Shown here one piece after another: positions 23,673 through 36,965 of a stretch of 64,000 nt of DNA. Source of the DNA: Ottelia alismoides (lineage: Eukaryota; Streptophyta; Magnoliopsida; Alismatales; Hydrocharitaceae); NCBI GenBank assembly GCA_037367405.1, contig JAZKJV010011616.1, positions 124,001-188,000 on the forward strand, written 5' to 3'. Under the pieces are notes generated by a model, which was not told the DNA's origin, did no database searches, and saw only the letters and a list, made by a program, of their open reading frames with translations. Within the stretch, counting starts at the first letter, position 1. The number at the start of each line of letters is the position of its first letter. Made by a program: the position numbers and the translations under genes.

Positions 23673-26227
23673 TGGTGAATCTCCTTTTCATCACCTTTAT
23701 TCTTTCATTTTGAGCTTTAAACCCCAGTTAAATGCATGCAATTTGCATTAATATTTTAAAATAACAACCATTATTTATATTGTAAATAATGTATAATATA
23801 TTGTATTGAAAGCCAACATAAAAGAACAAAGAAAAGAAAAAGAATGAAATACCATAGTATTGAATGACCTTAAACCCTGAGACCTAGGAATCATGATGAC
23901 TGGATCGACAAGGAATAAAGTAGGGGATGATAAGTGCCAATAAACACCACAAAACCCTAATTTGAATTCCTCAATAAATGTTTTTCCGATCCTATTTTAA
24001 TCTTTATTATTATACCTCAAATAAATAAACTTCGAACATGAAACCTGTAGATAAAAATACCTAGGAAAATACAAATTTTATTTCGTGAAAAAATAATAGG
24101 CAATGTGTCATAGACACTCAAAATAAAAAGCAGCATCCAGACTTGTATCTTCTCCATATGAACTCAAAATTTACAAACTCACCTTTATTATTCCTAAAAT
24201 TAAATTATCTATTTAATGAAGATGGTTTTATTTAATGGAAGGTTAATATGCAAAAGTTAGGTTTTGGGCCCTCATTGTGCAATATACATGAATAAAATAA
24301 TCATTATATGTGTTCTTTATATTTTTGGCTTTATAATGTTTGTATAACTTTGTAAATATTATTTAGAATACATGTAGATAATTAAAATAAAATAAAATAA
24401 AATAATTAAAAATACATTAAAATAAAAAAGTATACTAAAATTTATAGATGAATATACTTGTAATATACCTATATAATATGAATACATATTTATTTAAACG
24501 TATATATAACTTCAGAAAAATATAATAAAAACTATATATGTGTGTTAAAATAAATTATAAATATATATTATGTAGATAAAATAATAAAATCTAAAATATA
24601 AAATAAAATATGCATTGTATATGTAAATATACCAATATTATTACATGTAAAATGTAACATATAATAATTTAAATCGAAAAAAATAACAATCACTATAAAA
24701 TACTACAAAAATTAATAAATATTTTTCATATTTTAAGAAAAATAATAAAATAATTTACTATTTATTTTCATTTTATAGTTGTATTTCCTTTCTGCTTTAT
24801 CTTGAAGCGTTTGACGTAGACGAATAGGGGGCCGACCTTGGTTGACTCGTCAGTCAACAGGCCCCCTACTCATCTAGCCCTATCAAACATTGTTGACTCC
24901 CTCCTTTCCTCAAAATTTCCCTAATGAATCTTGCATTTTTCGGCTTTATTCCTTCAGCAAATTTGCTCCTCGATCATTATTCCTTCACACCATTATCATT
25001 CCTCGATCTACAGCACCTTGGTCGACGAGCAAACCCTAGTCAAAGTATCCATGTATATATGTTACTCCTCTACCTCCATTCGATTTTGTATCTCGTTTTC
25101 TCCCACAAAATCCCCATATCTCTTATGCTTTGGTTCTCTGGTGATAGCAGCAAGCTTGTGGTCTTGGCATGGAGGAAGAAGCCCAAAATCCGAAGATCTG
25201 AGCACGCCGGCCATCCTCTTGATCTCCTCCTTGGCTCCCTCATCATTCAGGTAGATCCATATATTTATTTTTATTTTCTTTCCTAGGATTAATCTTAGCA
25301 TAGGGTAGTTGTTAGTTTCCTTTTATTGTGCTTTGTATTTTGTAATTTTCCGAATCGTATGTCGCTGGAGCTTAAGTGTCGACCATCGTTTTTGTCATGA
25401 CCGATTGTCCTCTACAGCATCCAACACCTCGACAACCTTCCATATCACCTTTCCTTCATCCCAAACACCTTCTCAACACCTAATCGATTCTCGATTAGTG
25501 ATTCAGGGTCTCCTCCATTGTCGCCTGTCGAAGACCCTCTAGCGTGCATCTGCTCTGCTCTTCCCTAAACCAAATCCATCCTAGAACCTCCTATTTTGTT
25601 TTGCAAGCCTAATAGTGTAGGTTTGGGAATGGAAGGAACCCATCTAGGTTGATTTTGACTACAAAGGAAACTCCAACTTCTCTTGTTCTACCCCGATCTC
25701 CAAAGCTCCATCACTGATCTCTAAACCCTATATGAGCCTTCTAGCCATCGTCGAACACCAGCAGCTACCTTTTGCACCTCCTACGAGCTCCTAGGGTCGC
25801 TGGAGTCGATCTAGGATGCAGATTGAACCTAGCGTGTGTTCTTCCGTGTTCAACCTCCTCACTTCTTTGTTGTCCTATCAGGAGCTCATTCCGGAATGTA
25901 CAACAGTCGTCTAATCCTTGGTTCCTTCAACCGTTGGATGCCTCTCCCGATCTGATCCCATCCACTTATCTACAATGTCGTATGCAGTGAACAGGAGCGG
26001 CCACATGGATAAGTGAAACGCTAGCAGTCGTCCGATCGTGTGCTCAGGTTTATTTTACGTCGACTCTCCTAGCTTTGGTGTTTTCATTTCAATCCATTAA
26101 TTTCAAGTTGTACGTTAAAACTTTTTGTAATATTTTCACTCTAGCCCTCGTATTTTATTTATTTGCAATTTCATCTTGTCAACGTCACCTCATGTGCCCA
26201 TACTTATGATGGGTCAGGACATTTAGG
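23673..26227 (+). repeat. 3' LTR of element E, first piece
   Basis: Begins TGGTGAATCTCC, matching the TGATGAATCC start of the D-type LTR read on the minus strand. The block at 23870-24130 matches the reverse complement of 34870-35060 in solo LTR D. An AT-rich stretch (24250-24780), a block with paired GTTGACT motifs (24830-24900) and a GC-richer part (24900-26050) follow. It stops at 26227 where element C is inserted, after TTAGG. ORFs at 24924-25990 lie in LTR sequence and show no known domain. Confidence 0.75.
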
Positions 26228-29200
26228 TGGCGTGCCTCGAATCACCCTACTTAATTCAACTGAGTTATCGATCGAATTTATTGTTTCATTCGTTGTAGTC
26301 GGGTAAACCAAGACTGGTCAAAAACCACTTAGATTAATATCGAATTTAAACACAAACAATATTTTTTTCTATTTTACTTTGGCAAGCCCAAGGTCGAATT
26401 CAGGGAGGCAGCTTTTTCCTTAGTTTAATTTGAAGTTAATTTCGATGTTAGATTTTCAGGAGAATAATTTTTTGATTTTTTATGCACTTAAAGAAAATTG
26501 TGATGCAACTCAAGCCAAATTTGAAGGTTAATTTGAAATATGGTCAAATTAAGTCAAAAAACAATGAAACTTTGCCATAATATGAAATGCAATAAACTAA
26601 GCTACTACAATTTTTTGGAATTTTTAGACTCTAAATGATTTAAATATAAATTAAATATGAATGCATGGTAGTTTTTGCTAAGTTAATTTTAACAAATACC
26701 AAAAGACATTATTTTTATATATAAAAATTAACCTAGATACTTCTACGTGAGATGAATCCAGAGTTGATAGATCTAAAAAATGTTGTATATTGGACCTATT
26801 AAAAATCAATTAAGCAAAATACTATCTAATTTATTAAGGCCTCGTTAAGCATGCAGATGGTATGATTTTTGGGCATAGTGTAGAACAACTTAAACTAAAC
26901 CTATTGTGATTTTATGGTGATTTTTGGAGAAATAAATAATTTAATATGGAATTTAAAGCATACAGTGGGCAAACTATGTAAATTTCCACAAAAATAAATG
27001 TATTAAATTCCTCGAAGCTCACAAAAATATGACAAGTATCCACAATGATAAAGCACAAGTTTCTCTACAACACGCAATTTTTGACATTTAAAAATGAGGC
27101 TAAATGAATGCCTAAATAAATGTGCAAACGCAAGGACCAAAATGCAAACGGGAATTATAATTGATTAAATCACTATGTGCATACAGGGACTAAAGTGCAA
27201 TTACCTATAAAGCTGGGGGTATGTGTGCAAATTATCCACGGAATATGTGCCCCTTATGTGATGCACCTGGCAGGGACTTGAATACAAATTGGAAAATTTG
27301 TAGGGGCCTCGGTGCAAATTACCTAGACCGCACATGAGGACCACGTGAGGTGCTATGCTTGGGAAGCGTCGGAGGCTCGAATGGTGGCTCGGGTGCTCTC
27401 GAGGCTCGAGCGTGCTTCAGGATAGCTTCGAGAGCTCCAAGCATAAAGGTCGGGATAGAGGCTCGGAGGAAGCAACGTGGCGCGAGATGGACCGTTAGAT
27501 TGAGATGATCCAATGAAGGCTGGAGCGGGCGACGTGGCAGCCCGAGGGTGCGTCAGATCAAAACGATCTCACGGTGGCTTTCTCCTTGAGCGGGTTGACG
27601 TGGTGCGATGTAGGCCTTGAGATCCTCAAGGATCCAACGGTATCTGGAGTTGCTGGAGAGGGCGGGTAGACGAATGACTGTTGTTGGATGATCACCGGGG
27701 GGTGAATCCAACGGCAACTGTAGCTTGGAGTCTTCCTCCTCCGCCGCAGTAAGGGCGGCTACGTAAGAGCTCCGGCAAAGCCTCTGCAGCTCCGCTGCCG
27801 TTTTCCTCACTCGGTGAAGATCGCTCGAAGCTCCGGAGTGGATGGACACCACTGTGGAAGCTTGGAGGAGAAGCCGGACTTCGTGGAAGAGGCGGTCAGG
27901 GCTGGTATGTCAGGGACGAAGGAGCTCGAAGAGACTCCGACAACATGTCCGACCAATGGCAAAGGATGTACCTGCAAGGTTAGCGACTAGCCATGGTGTG
28001 TTGCTTGAGGTCTCATGGGTGTCGTGAATGACTGGAGGCCTTGCGGAGCGGAATGGGTCAACGGTCATCATGCTCCTCCATCGGATCGACGGAGAAGTGG
28101 TCGAGGGTGGTTCGATGGTCTTGAACGGTCGAGGGGAAGAATGAATAGGTGCACGAAGGTAGAGCTCAGGTGATGGTCAATGGGGTGTGTTGACGAGCGA
28201 GAAGGCCTGATAAATTAGGAGAAGGTCGAGAGGGAAGAAGATGGAGATCAGGGAAGGAGATGGAGGGTGCTACCTAGGAATGGAGGCTCGGAGAGGAGTC
28301 TCCGATCGTCACTCGAGGGTTAGTAGAAGCCCGAGCTCTAGCAGCTCGTCGGAAAAGTTGATGCACGGCAAAGCTACGCCGTGGATCTCGTCAGAGAGTG
28401 ATCATTGTCTTCGCTCAGATTCAGGCCCAATCACTGTCACTGATAGGTGGAGTCGAGCTCAAGGAACTCTCGTGCAAGGGCGGATAGGCTTGAAGCTCGT
28501 TGGAGGTGCAGTATTAAAAGAGAGAAGGTAGTGGTCCAGGTGATGGAGGGAGTGGTGTTTGTAGCGATTATGGAGCAAGGGAGAGGGAGTCATGACGAGA
28601 GTGGGCTCCCGCGAGGGTGAGGGGCGTCGGGTCTTCATCGTAGGGCCATCAAATGGAGGAAAAGGTGGCGGATATGGTGAAGAAAATAGAAAGGGCCCAG
28701 CGTCTTGGTGAGGTGGGGTGACGTGGGTGAGGTATCCTAGAGAGGAAGAAGACGATGTCGTGGCCGTTGGATCTCGCGATCCAACGGCCAGGAGATGGGT
28801 ACGAAGAAGCGGTCGTCATTAGATCTGGGTTGTGCGATCGAAGGGAGAAGGATGAGCCATGTGTCACCATGAGAGATGGGTGCTATCGGATGGTTTAGAT
28901 GTGGAGTAAGGTGTGGATCGAAGGGTCAAGAGTTGCGTAGGAGTGTGCAGTGGAGATCACAGCAATGGAGACAGATCAGATGGATGGGGGTGCGACACAT
29001 GGGCACAGGAGAACACGGTGCTTGTACACGGGCGAGAGGGAATCTGGAGTTTGATCGGAGGGTTGTGGATGGAGCAGGAATAAGCGGCTGGGATGAGATC
29101 ATCTAGGCCCCGATCGAGCGGCTGTAGGAGGAGACATGTGGTGCGCTGAGGTTAAGGCGGAAGCGATCGCCCCAGATGTGATCTGGGCTTTGATCCATGT

Positions 29201-29974
29201 GTCAAAAATTGAGACGAGACAGGACAGCCGAGATCTGAAGTTGTAGGGGATGATCGGACGGCCAAGGAATGGGGTCGTGTGGCAAGAGGATAGATGGGTC
29301 GCGTGGCGCAACCAAAGGGCGCCACGTTGCCCAATCAAATTAGTCGAAGAAGAAGGTGAAATAAGAGAGTTATAATGGCCGAATTTGTAAAAACTCAAAA
29401 CATGAAAGTTGAGACCTCGATAAGAACTACAAGTTTCATGTTGATCAAAAATGGAAACGAGGTCAAATGAAGTGATAAAGTACAAGGGTACAAATACAAA
29501 TACATATAGTATTCAATGGGGGACCAAAAACCCAAGTTTTGCATACGAGCTCCGATTTTAATGAAATTGGTCTCATTTTGAAGGTCTCTAAATGTATATT
29601 ATTTTAAAAGTGAATAGACCTAGATTAGAGGTTGTACGAGAGAGATATGTGTATTTTAAGGTCCATGGTCTCAAACTTGGATTGGGGTTTTATTGGTCAA
29701 TTATACAAGTTAGCATCTTTTTGGTATTTTTTTTGTATGTAGAACTATAGAGTTGAATTTATGGAGTTTAGAGTTAGTATAAAATACATACAAATAGGTG
29801 ATTTTTACAAGTGAAGTTGGCTTCTTATTTAATGCAGATGTGAATGCTAAAATGCATATGTTATCAATGCATGCATGAATGCTAATTATGCAATATAGGT
29901 GGAAATATGCCTCTAATTATTCCGGAACAAAGCTCTATTTTCAACTATTAGCGTGATGAATCACATATTCATCA
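26228..29974 (-). repeat. 3' LTR of element C (3747 bp)
   Basis: Starts TGGCGTGCCTCG and ends ATATTCATCA. From 26236 to about 28200 it matches the other LTR (54889 to about 56875), and the last 20 bp match again. The section about 28210-29950 has no counterpart there because the 5' LTR is deleted. GC-rich between 27300 and 29330, with minus- and plus-strand ORFs that match no known family. The part 29470-29950 resembles the ends of A-type LTRs ('caaaaacccaagttttgcat'). Confidence 0.88.
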
Positions 29975-29987
29975 ACCCCCTATACTT
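29975..29987 (-). other. Polypurine tract of element C
   Basis: The minus strand reads AAGTATAGGGGGT directly before the LTR start TGATGAATA. It primes plus-strand DNA synthesis. The same motif lies beside the LTR of element A. Confidence 0.85.
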
Positions 29988-31463
29988 AAACCTTGTCCCC
30001 GAGCAACACAAATGAAATGCAAGAGTGAAACGATTTTGGGTTCCATACTAAGGTCATGAACAAAAGTTGAAAAAGGATCTTGACTCGACCTTTGGATTAA
30101 TAATGTAGCGGAACTTTATTGGGATCTGAATCTAAAACCTAACAACCTTTAAGTTCCACAAGTCTTCCTTTCAAGACGCCTCAACAGTCATGTCAGAACA
30201 AATCCTCATACGCGAATTTCTGATGACTATGATTCTTACTTGTACTGTGTAAGTGAAATATAGCTCTCCACATCAGAAATGGCTAAGAACCAGCCTCTCC
30301 TAACAAGGTAACTCTAATTCCCCAGTCCAGTAACTCTTTCCTAGAAGAGCGGGGTATTCCCTTCTAAGTTTAAGTGCAACCAGCTCAAGAAGAGGAGGTG
30401 GAGAGAAGAATGGACGGTAGCCAATGTAGCTACCTATCCAAGGATGCCTGACATGTGTAGCTAAGTCATCAGCTGCAAGCTTCTTGCTAATATACATACA
30501 CCGGTAGGAATTTTATTTTCACTCAGGCTTGTATAATTTTTTTTGGTGTTCTTGCAATTTTTTTTGAACTATATACAAGGTGAAGCATGTACATCAGGAG
30601 TTTTTCTTCTTGAGCCAGTAGACTATCCCTCTTTTGAAGCATTGTTGCAACTCACAGCATCACGTCCTTAGATGTCAACACCACCAGACTAGGTTGAGAT
30701 GCACCTCCCTCCCTAGAGGAGGAAGGATGTTTCCACCCGTGTGCTACTCCAAGCTAAAGGATTCTACCTCCACACCACCACATAAATGAAAGGGTACGTG
30801 CATGCTTCTTGTTCAAGTTAGGTCACTGTCTAAAAGAATCATGCGTGTGCAGAGATATTCTACTTAGACTAGTCAAGATGACATGTGAACATAGACTTGC
30901 AGACTCAAACAATTAAGTCACTTGACCTGAAAAATCTTAACTCCAGTTCTAATAAGGTTCCTCTGAAATTAGGTAGATTAAGGTCAAATCAAGTCCCTCC
31001 TCAACATCTATTCATAACTTGGTTTAGAACCCACTAACTTTTAACTTTGCATGTGTTGGATATGCAGATGAGGTGCAGATGGCATGCTATGTAGATGAAT
31101 GCAAGACTCTTTTTTTCTTTCTTTTTTGATGTAGAGATGATATGCAAGAGTAAATAAGAAGCCTTTGATTATGATTATTTTGATTTTTTTTTTAAACAAG
31201 AGTATTACAGTTATACGTGTGTGTTACAAAAAAATCAATTTTTTACCCACCCTGTAATTATTGTATAGTATATACAAAATACACGAAAGTACGAGCTATG
31301 GGTAAAGTTTATATGTAAAATATACATGCTCCCTATACTTAGCGTGTGCTAAGTCCTCAGAGCACAAAAAGCGAGAAAAAAGACATAGCTCGTGCTAAGC
31401 GTAGGAGAGCTAAAATAACAAAACTGTATAGAAGGCGTCCCGCCCCCATATACTTAGGCTCTG
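29988..31463 (-). other. 3' non-coding region of element C
   Basis: No convincing gene. 30000-31100 is related to 43740-44760 of A and 23660-22560 of E. The stretch 31325-31365 holds a motif 'ctatacttagcg' with a 6-bp stem. 31449-31460 is the left arm of a PPT-like hairpin whose loop contains solo LTR D. One 65-codon minus-strand ORF (30300-30497) resembles nothing known to me. Confidence 0.6.
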
Positions 31464-31468
31464 GCAGC

Positions 31469-34400
31469 TGATAACTAGGGTTAGGCAAGGGTCTAAATAG
31501 TCCACACAAGGTGGGACCACAATGTCGCTGCGGCGACCGCTCACTAAACCCTAATTAATCAACAATTAACCCACAATAAGATATCAAGCAATGACAAACA
31601 ATAGTGGAGTTAAAATTTATTATTAACTCTACATAAAAGATGTATAAGTGTAAGTATGTAGAGGTCAAACACAGGTAGAAAGGCAGGATAGATCGAGCAA
31701 TGATGCACAAAAATGTGATGTGATTAAGTGTCTACAAGTATGCAAATATTTTTGTGGGTTTTTAATTTTTAATTTTTTTTATTTTATATTTTGATTTTTA
31801 ATTTTTTTGATTTTATATTTTCTTTTTATATTTTTTTTCAATAATAGAGTATATATACAATATAAGAAAAGAGGGGATAAGGTATTTATAAAAATAGGTA
31901 AAAATGCTCAAATATCCGGAAATAAAATATTTTTGGTCTTTTTATAATTTTCTACTGTTTTTGTGATTTTGGGGGATTTTTCAAAATATTTTTGGTATTT
32001 TTAAGAGCCAAAATACAAGAAAACAGTGAATAAAGGTTCTGGCCGAAATTAAAATGAGGATGAAAAATACTAAACAGTACCCGAAATTCCTCAAATTAAT
32101 TTTAAAATGAAGATAATAAAATAAGGAAGCTATGAACATGAGTTGTATTTTTAGGGTTTTTCTAGAATTTTTTAGATTTTTATGAAGTTTTTAGGGATTT
32201 CCTAATTTTTAAGGTTTTTGTTTTGAAATTTTTAATAGTTTTTGGATAGTAATTAAAAGACACTAAAACACACAAAATATAATTTTTTTAGAATTTTTCA
32301 AAAAGTTTTGCTAATTTTTATGGATTTTCTAAGGTAGACATTAATGAAAATGCATGTTTTTGATTTTTAATAAATATTAAAATGCAACAAAAGTGAAATG
32401 CAATAAAAAGGCATGAATGAGCAAGCAAACAGGAGCCTATAGTATTTTTTTTGGGAATTTTTCGAGTTAAAATGTTGTGTGAAATAAATAAGGAAAGCAC
32501 ACAAAAATACAAGGCCTGACAGGGGTATAAGTGTAAATAAACAAACATCCAAGGGCCACTCTGCAATTTTCATGCAAAATGTACAACTAAATGTTGCATT
32601 TAATGGACCTAATACAAATGTCAAAACCTGCAGGCGCACGCCTGCAAATAACCCAACCAAGCGCGTGACTAGCACGTGCTTGGGAAGGGTATAAATGTAA
32701 AATACAAAACTCACGGGGGCTAATATGCAATTTACCCAAAACTATTACACTTAATAACAAAATTCCTGGACTGAAATGAAATATCTAAACCCGTAGGGGG
32801 CCCTGTGCAAAATCACCACACCCCACATGCACAGATCACGTGAGGTGACGTAGACTGGACTGAAATGTAAATAAACAAAGTTCAGGGGCCTAGGTACAAT
32901 TATTAAAAAAATATTTAAACCATAAATGAAAGTTTATGGACCAAATAAAAACTACAAAAATGGCGGGGGTTATAGTGCAAAATACCCACGTCTAACGCCT
33001 CGTGCGCGATCCGACGGCTGATAGTCTTCCATTTGCCATGTGTCAATGATCTGACGGTCGATGACGCTTCGGCTTCGACGTCTGAGATTAGATCTCAGAT
33101 CAAGATCTAACGGTGGAGGAGCGTTGATGATCCGACGGTCGACGTGCGATCTAGAGGAGCAGACCGATCCGACGGTGGGGAGGTGCGGAGGAAAAATGGG
33201 GAAGAACGTCGGCGAGGCGAACTTCCCCGAGCTTGATCGCCGTGCTCCGGTGACCTGGAATGCTCAAAATGGGGTTGCAAGCTCCTGTGGTCTTCCTCTA
33301 TCTCCTGATGGCTCCAGAACACCTCGGCGGTGGCCAAGGCTCGCGGAAGAGGGTGGCGGAGCTGTGGAGCTCCACTGAACTCCAGCGAGGCGCAAAATGA
33401 GCCACAGGCTCGAGTCAAACGTCCTTGACCTGCAAAAACAAGTGAGAGGATCCAGGGCAAGTTGCCTAGACCCCGCGAAGTGGAGGTGGCAGTGTGAAGT
33501 GATGCGAAGGTGGTCGGCCGGAGGTGCGCTCCGGCGAGGTGTACGTGGAAGATGATTCAATCGATGGAAATGGTAGATTCGTGGGGCGAAATGATCCTTA
33601 GACTAAGGCGAAGGAAATGCAAAAGAAATAAAGGAAAAAGGGGGTTGCCTCGACGGTGGAGATCGGAGGGAAGAAGTACCTCAACCGCCGGTGAAGGGGG
33701 AGGTCGTGGAGCCACCTCAGGCGATGCTCGACCCTCCCGAAGGTCTCTACAGGGAGCTGTCACCTTCCTGGAGCTTCGAGGCGCAAAAAAGGGAGCTAAC
33801 CTATGGAATGAGGGGTTCAAAATTCAAAGGGAGGAAGAGGGTGCACTTTAAAGGGTTTGACCATTAGGTTCTGGAGCACCAAAGACCAAGGGAGATCAAC
33901 GCAATCGCTGGCTCTCGACCCTAGGAGAGCTAAGGGCGTGCATGATGGAGAATCGAGGAACAAAAGTCCTTTAGAGCTTGGCACGAATAGATGCTTGTGT
34001 TGACCTCGAAAAAATCGAGAAATAGGGGGAGCAACGAGGTTTGACAAGGCGCAAAGAGGGGAGGACGACCAGTTGACCGGGGTCAACTAGGGCCGTCACC
34101 TGGTTGGTCCACGTGAACCAACCAGGAAAAATCCTTGGAAATTATTTTGTAAATTCGATTAAAAGTAGAAAATGAATTATTTAATTTTAGGTTTTTAATA
34201 AAAAATGTTTATTATTTTATGAGGTTATTTATTATGATTTTTAATTATTTTTATGAGGTATAATTTTATAAGTTCCCTTTTATACCCTTTATAGGTATAT
34301 TACCTATATATTTTATTAATTTTTTTTATTTTATGTTTTTAATTTATTTATTTTTGTTTATTATTTTAGAAATTTATAAAATACTTTTATACACTTAAAT

Positions 34401-35274
34401 CTATTTTTATTTTATTTTTCTGATGTATTTTATACACTTAATAAAATCTAAGTATTATTTATACAGGTATAAATATAGGTATTATACCTATGCATTCTAT
34501 ATACATGTATTTTATTTTATGTTTCTTTTGTATTTTTATTCTAATTTTAATATACAAATATATTATAAGTAATATTTACAAAATAATAAAAATATAATAA
34601 TACAAAAATAATGAATAATAAATTGAATATTTTAATCTGTACAATTATACAATAGGGGTCCAAAACTCAACTTTCAAGTCGTAGCTCCACCAAATGCGAA
34701 ACCACCGCCATTAAATAGCTTATTTTAAATTATATACAATTAAAGGTGAGTTTGATGCATTTGGAGTTTTCATTTGGGAGATATAGGTCTGGGAAGTTGG
34801 GATTCTGGATTTTTATTCAGACCATAACTTTTTATCTGTACATTATTTTTAGGTGAAATAAATTTTGTATTTTTACTTATTTAATTATATACAACTTTCA
34901 TGTACAAAGTTTATTTATTTGAGGTATAAAAAGTGGAACCAAAAATAGGTCCCAAAATGAATAAAGAATGAATAGAATCAAAGGGAATTTTATTGTATTC
35001 TGGCCCTTATCTCCCCCTACTTTATTGCTTGTTGACCTATTCATCGAGATGTATAGGTCTCGGGGTTTTGGATCATAAAATATTTACAATATTTTATTCT
35101 TTTTCTTTTCTTTTATTTATTCTATAATTTTGGCTTTAATTACAGTATTTTATACACTATTTACATGCACATGCATGGATGCTAAGGTACTCTAATTAAG
35201 GGTATTTACACGCATTTGCTAGGGTTTTTGAGGCCAAAATGATAGAATAAAGATGATGAAATGTGGATTCATCA
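31469..35274 (-). repeat. Solo LTR D in the 3' region of element C
   Basis: A 3806-bp LTR with ends TGATAACTAG...GATTCATCA and a perfect 5-bp target duplication GCAGC (31464-31468 and 35275-35279). No internal region or partner LTR adjoins it. Same family as solo LTR F. Parts: PBS-side end with 'aattaacccacaa' near 31560, AT-rich 31740-32420, GC-rich 33000-34130 with repeated 'gatccgacgg' motifs, AT-rich 34140-34640, and a final part with 'ggtctcggggtttt' near 35045. ORFs in the GC-rich part (33061-34086) overlap on both strands and match no known family, so I treat them as chance. Confidence 0.92.
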
Positions 35275-35364
35275 GCAGCCTAAATGTAGAAGATCAAAAA
35301 TGGGGCGGGCGAGGTCAAGAGGGGAAATGGATGAGAATATATACATGATGGGCATCGGTCCCCC

Positions 35365-35506
35365 CTATACTTAGGCTCAGGTCAGCCTAAGTATAGGATA
35401 GGAGTGAGTGTGACAACCGATGGGATCTGGAGGATGTACAACGAATGGTGAATAGACTCGGGTCACTCTCCCTCCTATGCTTAGGATCTGGTCATCCTAA
35501 GTATAG
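35365..35506 (-). repeat. PPT-like hairpins of element C
   Basis: Two hairpins: 35365-35377 pairs with 35384-35396 (13 perfect bp, 6-nt loop), and 35475-35487 pairs with 35494-35506 (13 bp, one mismatch). In the plus strand each is preceded by a C run, so on the element strand each is followed by a G run, giving CCTAAGTATAGGGGG-like ends. A third hairpin of the same type is split by solo LTR D (arms 31449-31460 and 35277-35288). Confidence 0.88.
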
Positions 35507-35640
35507 TCGTAAAATGAAAAGATATGAAGCTGGGGCGAGTGACTGGAGTCACGAGAGGAAGGGAGAGAATATACATAGGAAGGGTGAGTATATACAGGGA
35601 CCGCGATCTGAATCTTTTCGATGCTGCTGATGGCGAGAGC

Positions 35641-36960
35641 TCATTGATGCAAGGTCGCATGCGTGGCTTTATGTGTCTCTACTGAGTCTGCCTCGCGCAT
35701 GAAAATAATCTCCTCAACATGGACTAACTGTTCATAGGGTTTGACAAAGTGTTTCAGCAGTTGTCCATTAACTAGGGATGTCTATGCTCCATCTGTAGGA
35801 TCTGAGATCTCTACGCATCCACTATCATGCATTGCACGGACTATGAACGGACCCGTCCACTTGGATTTCAGCTTACCTTTGAAAACCTTCAGCCTCGCAT
35901 TGAACAACCATGCCTTCTATCCAGGAACAAAGGTCTTTCGTCTGATATATCTATCATGCCAACGCTTTACCATGTCCTTGTATACCAAACTGTTGTCATA
36001 TGCTCGATTTCTGACTTCCACAAGTTCATTCAGATCCATCTCTCTCTATTTCTGCCCTAAGTGTGTGTTCCAGTTGACCTTCTTAATTACCCATTCGGAT
36101 TTATGCACTAATTCTGCGGTTAAATGGCACGGCTTTCCAAACACCATTCTGAATGGGAAGGTTCTTAATGGTGTCTTGTAAGCTATCCTATAAGCCCAAA
36201 GGACTTGATCCAAAATCTGAGACCAAACCTTCCTGTCTAGGTGGACAAGCTTCTACAATATAGTCTTCACCTCCCTATTCGACACCTATGCCATGCCATT
36301 GGTCTGCGGGTGGTAAGGATTAGCGACACGGTGTTCGATGATGTAATCCTTTAAGAGTTTCTTCACATCTCTGTTCACAAAATGGCTCCCCCCATCGGAT
36401 ATCAATACTTTGGGGATCCCGAACCTAGAGATGATGTGATCTCTAATGAATTTACAGACAGTCCTGCTGTCTGCGGCTTGGGTTGGGATAACCTCCACCT
36501 ACCTTAACAGATAGCCTACTGCAAGAATGATATATTCGAATCCATGGCTAACCGGGAATGGGCCCATGAAGTCAATGCCCCAGACATCAAAGACATCACA
36601 AATGATGATAGGCTGCATTGGCATATAATCCTTGGAACCAACGGTTCCTCCCATTCGCTTGCATACTGGACACGACTTCGCAAAGGTGAGCACATCGCGA
36701 AATAGAGTCGGCCAGTATAAGCCACATTGAAGTACCTTCCATGCGATCCTCTTCCCAGAGTGGTGTCCTCTTGCCTTCAGACTATGTCATAAAGTAAGGA
36801 CACTCTGATATTCCTCATGAGGAATACACCGTCTCCAGACAACATCCGGTCCTTCAAAGAAAAGGATCGGATCCTCCTAATGGTAGTGTCTTGCATCCAA
36901 CTTAAGCCGGTCTATGTGGCTCTTCGGCCAATCTTCGTGAACTTTCTTGGAGACAAGATA
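35641..36960 (-). pseudogene. Integrase of element C
   Basis: N-terminal zinc-binding part near 36850-36650 with HHSGKRIAWK and CPVCKRMGG. The catalytic core has GIDFMGPFP (first Asp) near 36580 and ISDGGSHFVN (second Asp) near 36390. The expected catalytic Glu codon after YHPQTNG is replaced by a TAG stop at 36288-36286. A stop also lies near 36496, and another in the region after the core at about 36254. The C-terminal part with FGKPCHL and KWTGPFIV runs to a stop at 35643-35641. Enzyme of cDNA insertion; certainly inactive in this copy. Confidence 0.88.
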
Positions 36961-36965
36961 GTTCA

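Noticed and set aside
24924..25990. Plus-strand ORFs as a host gene with introns
   Set aside because: The region aligns with D-type LTR order and with the E 5' LTR near 14940-15200, and no conserved domain is visible.
33061..34086. Overlapping ORFs on both strands in the GC-rich part of solo LTR D
   Set aside because: Located wholly inside an LTR, no recognisable family, and not kept in solo LTR F.
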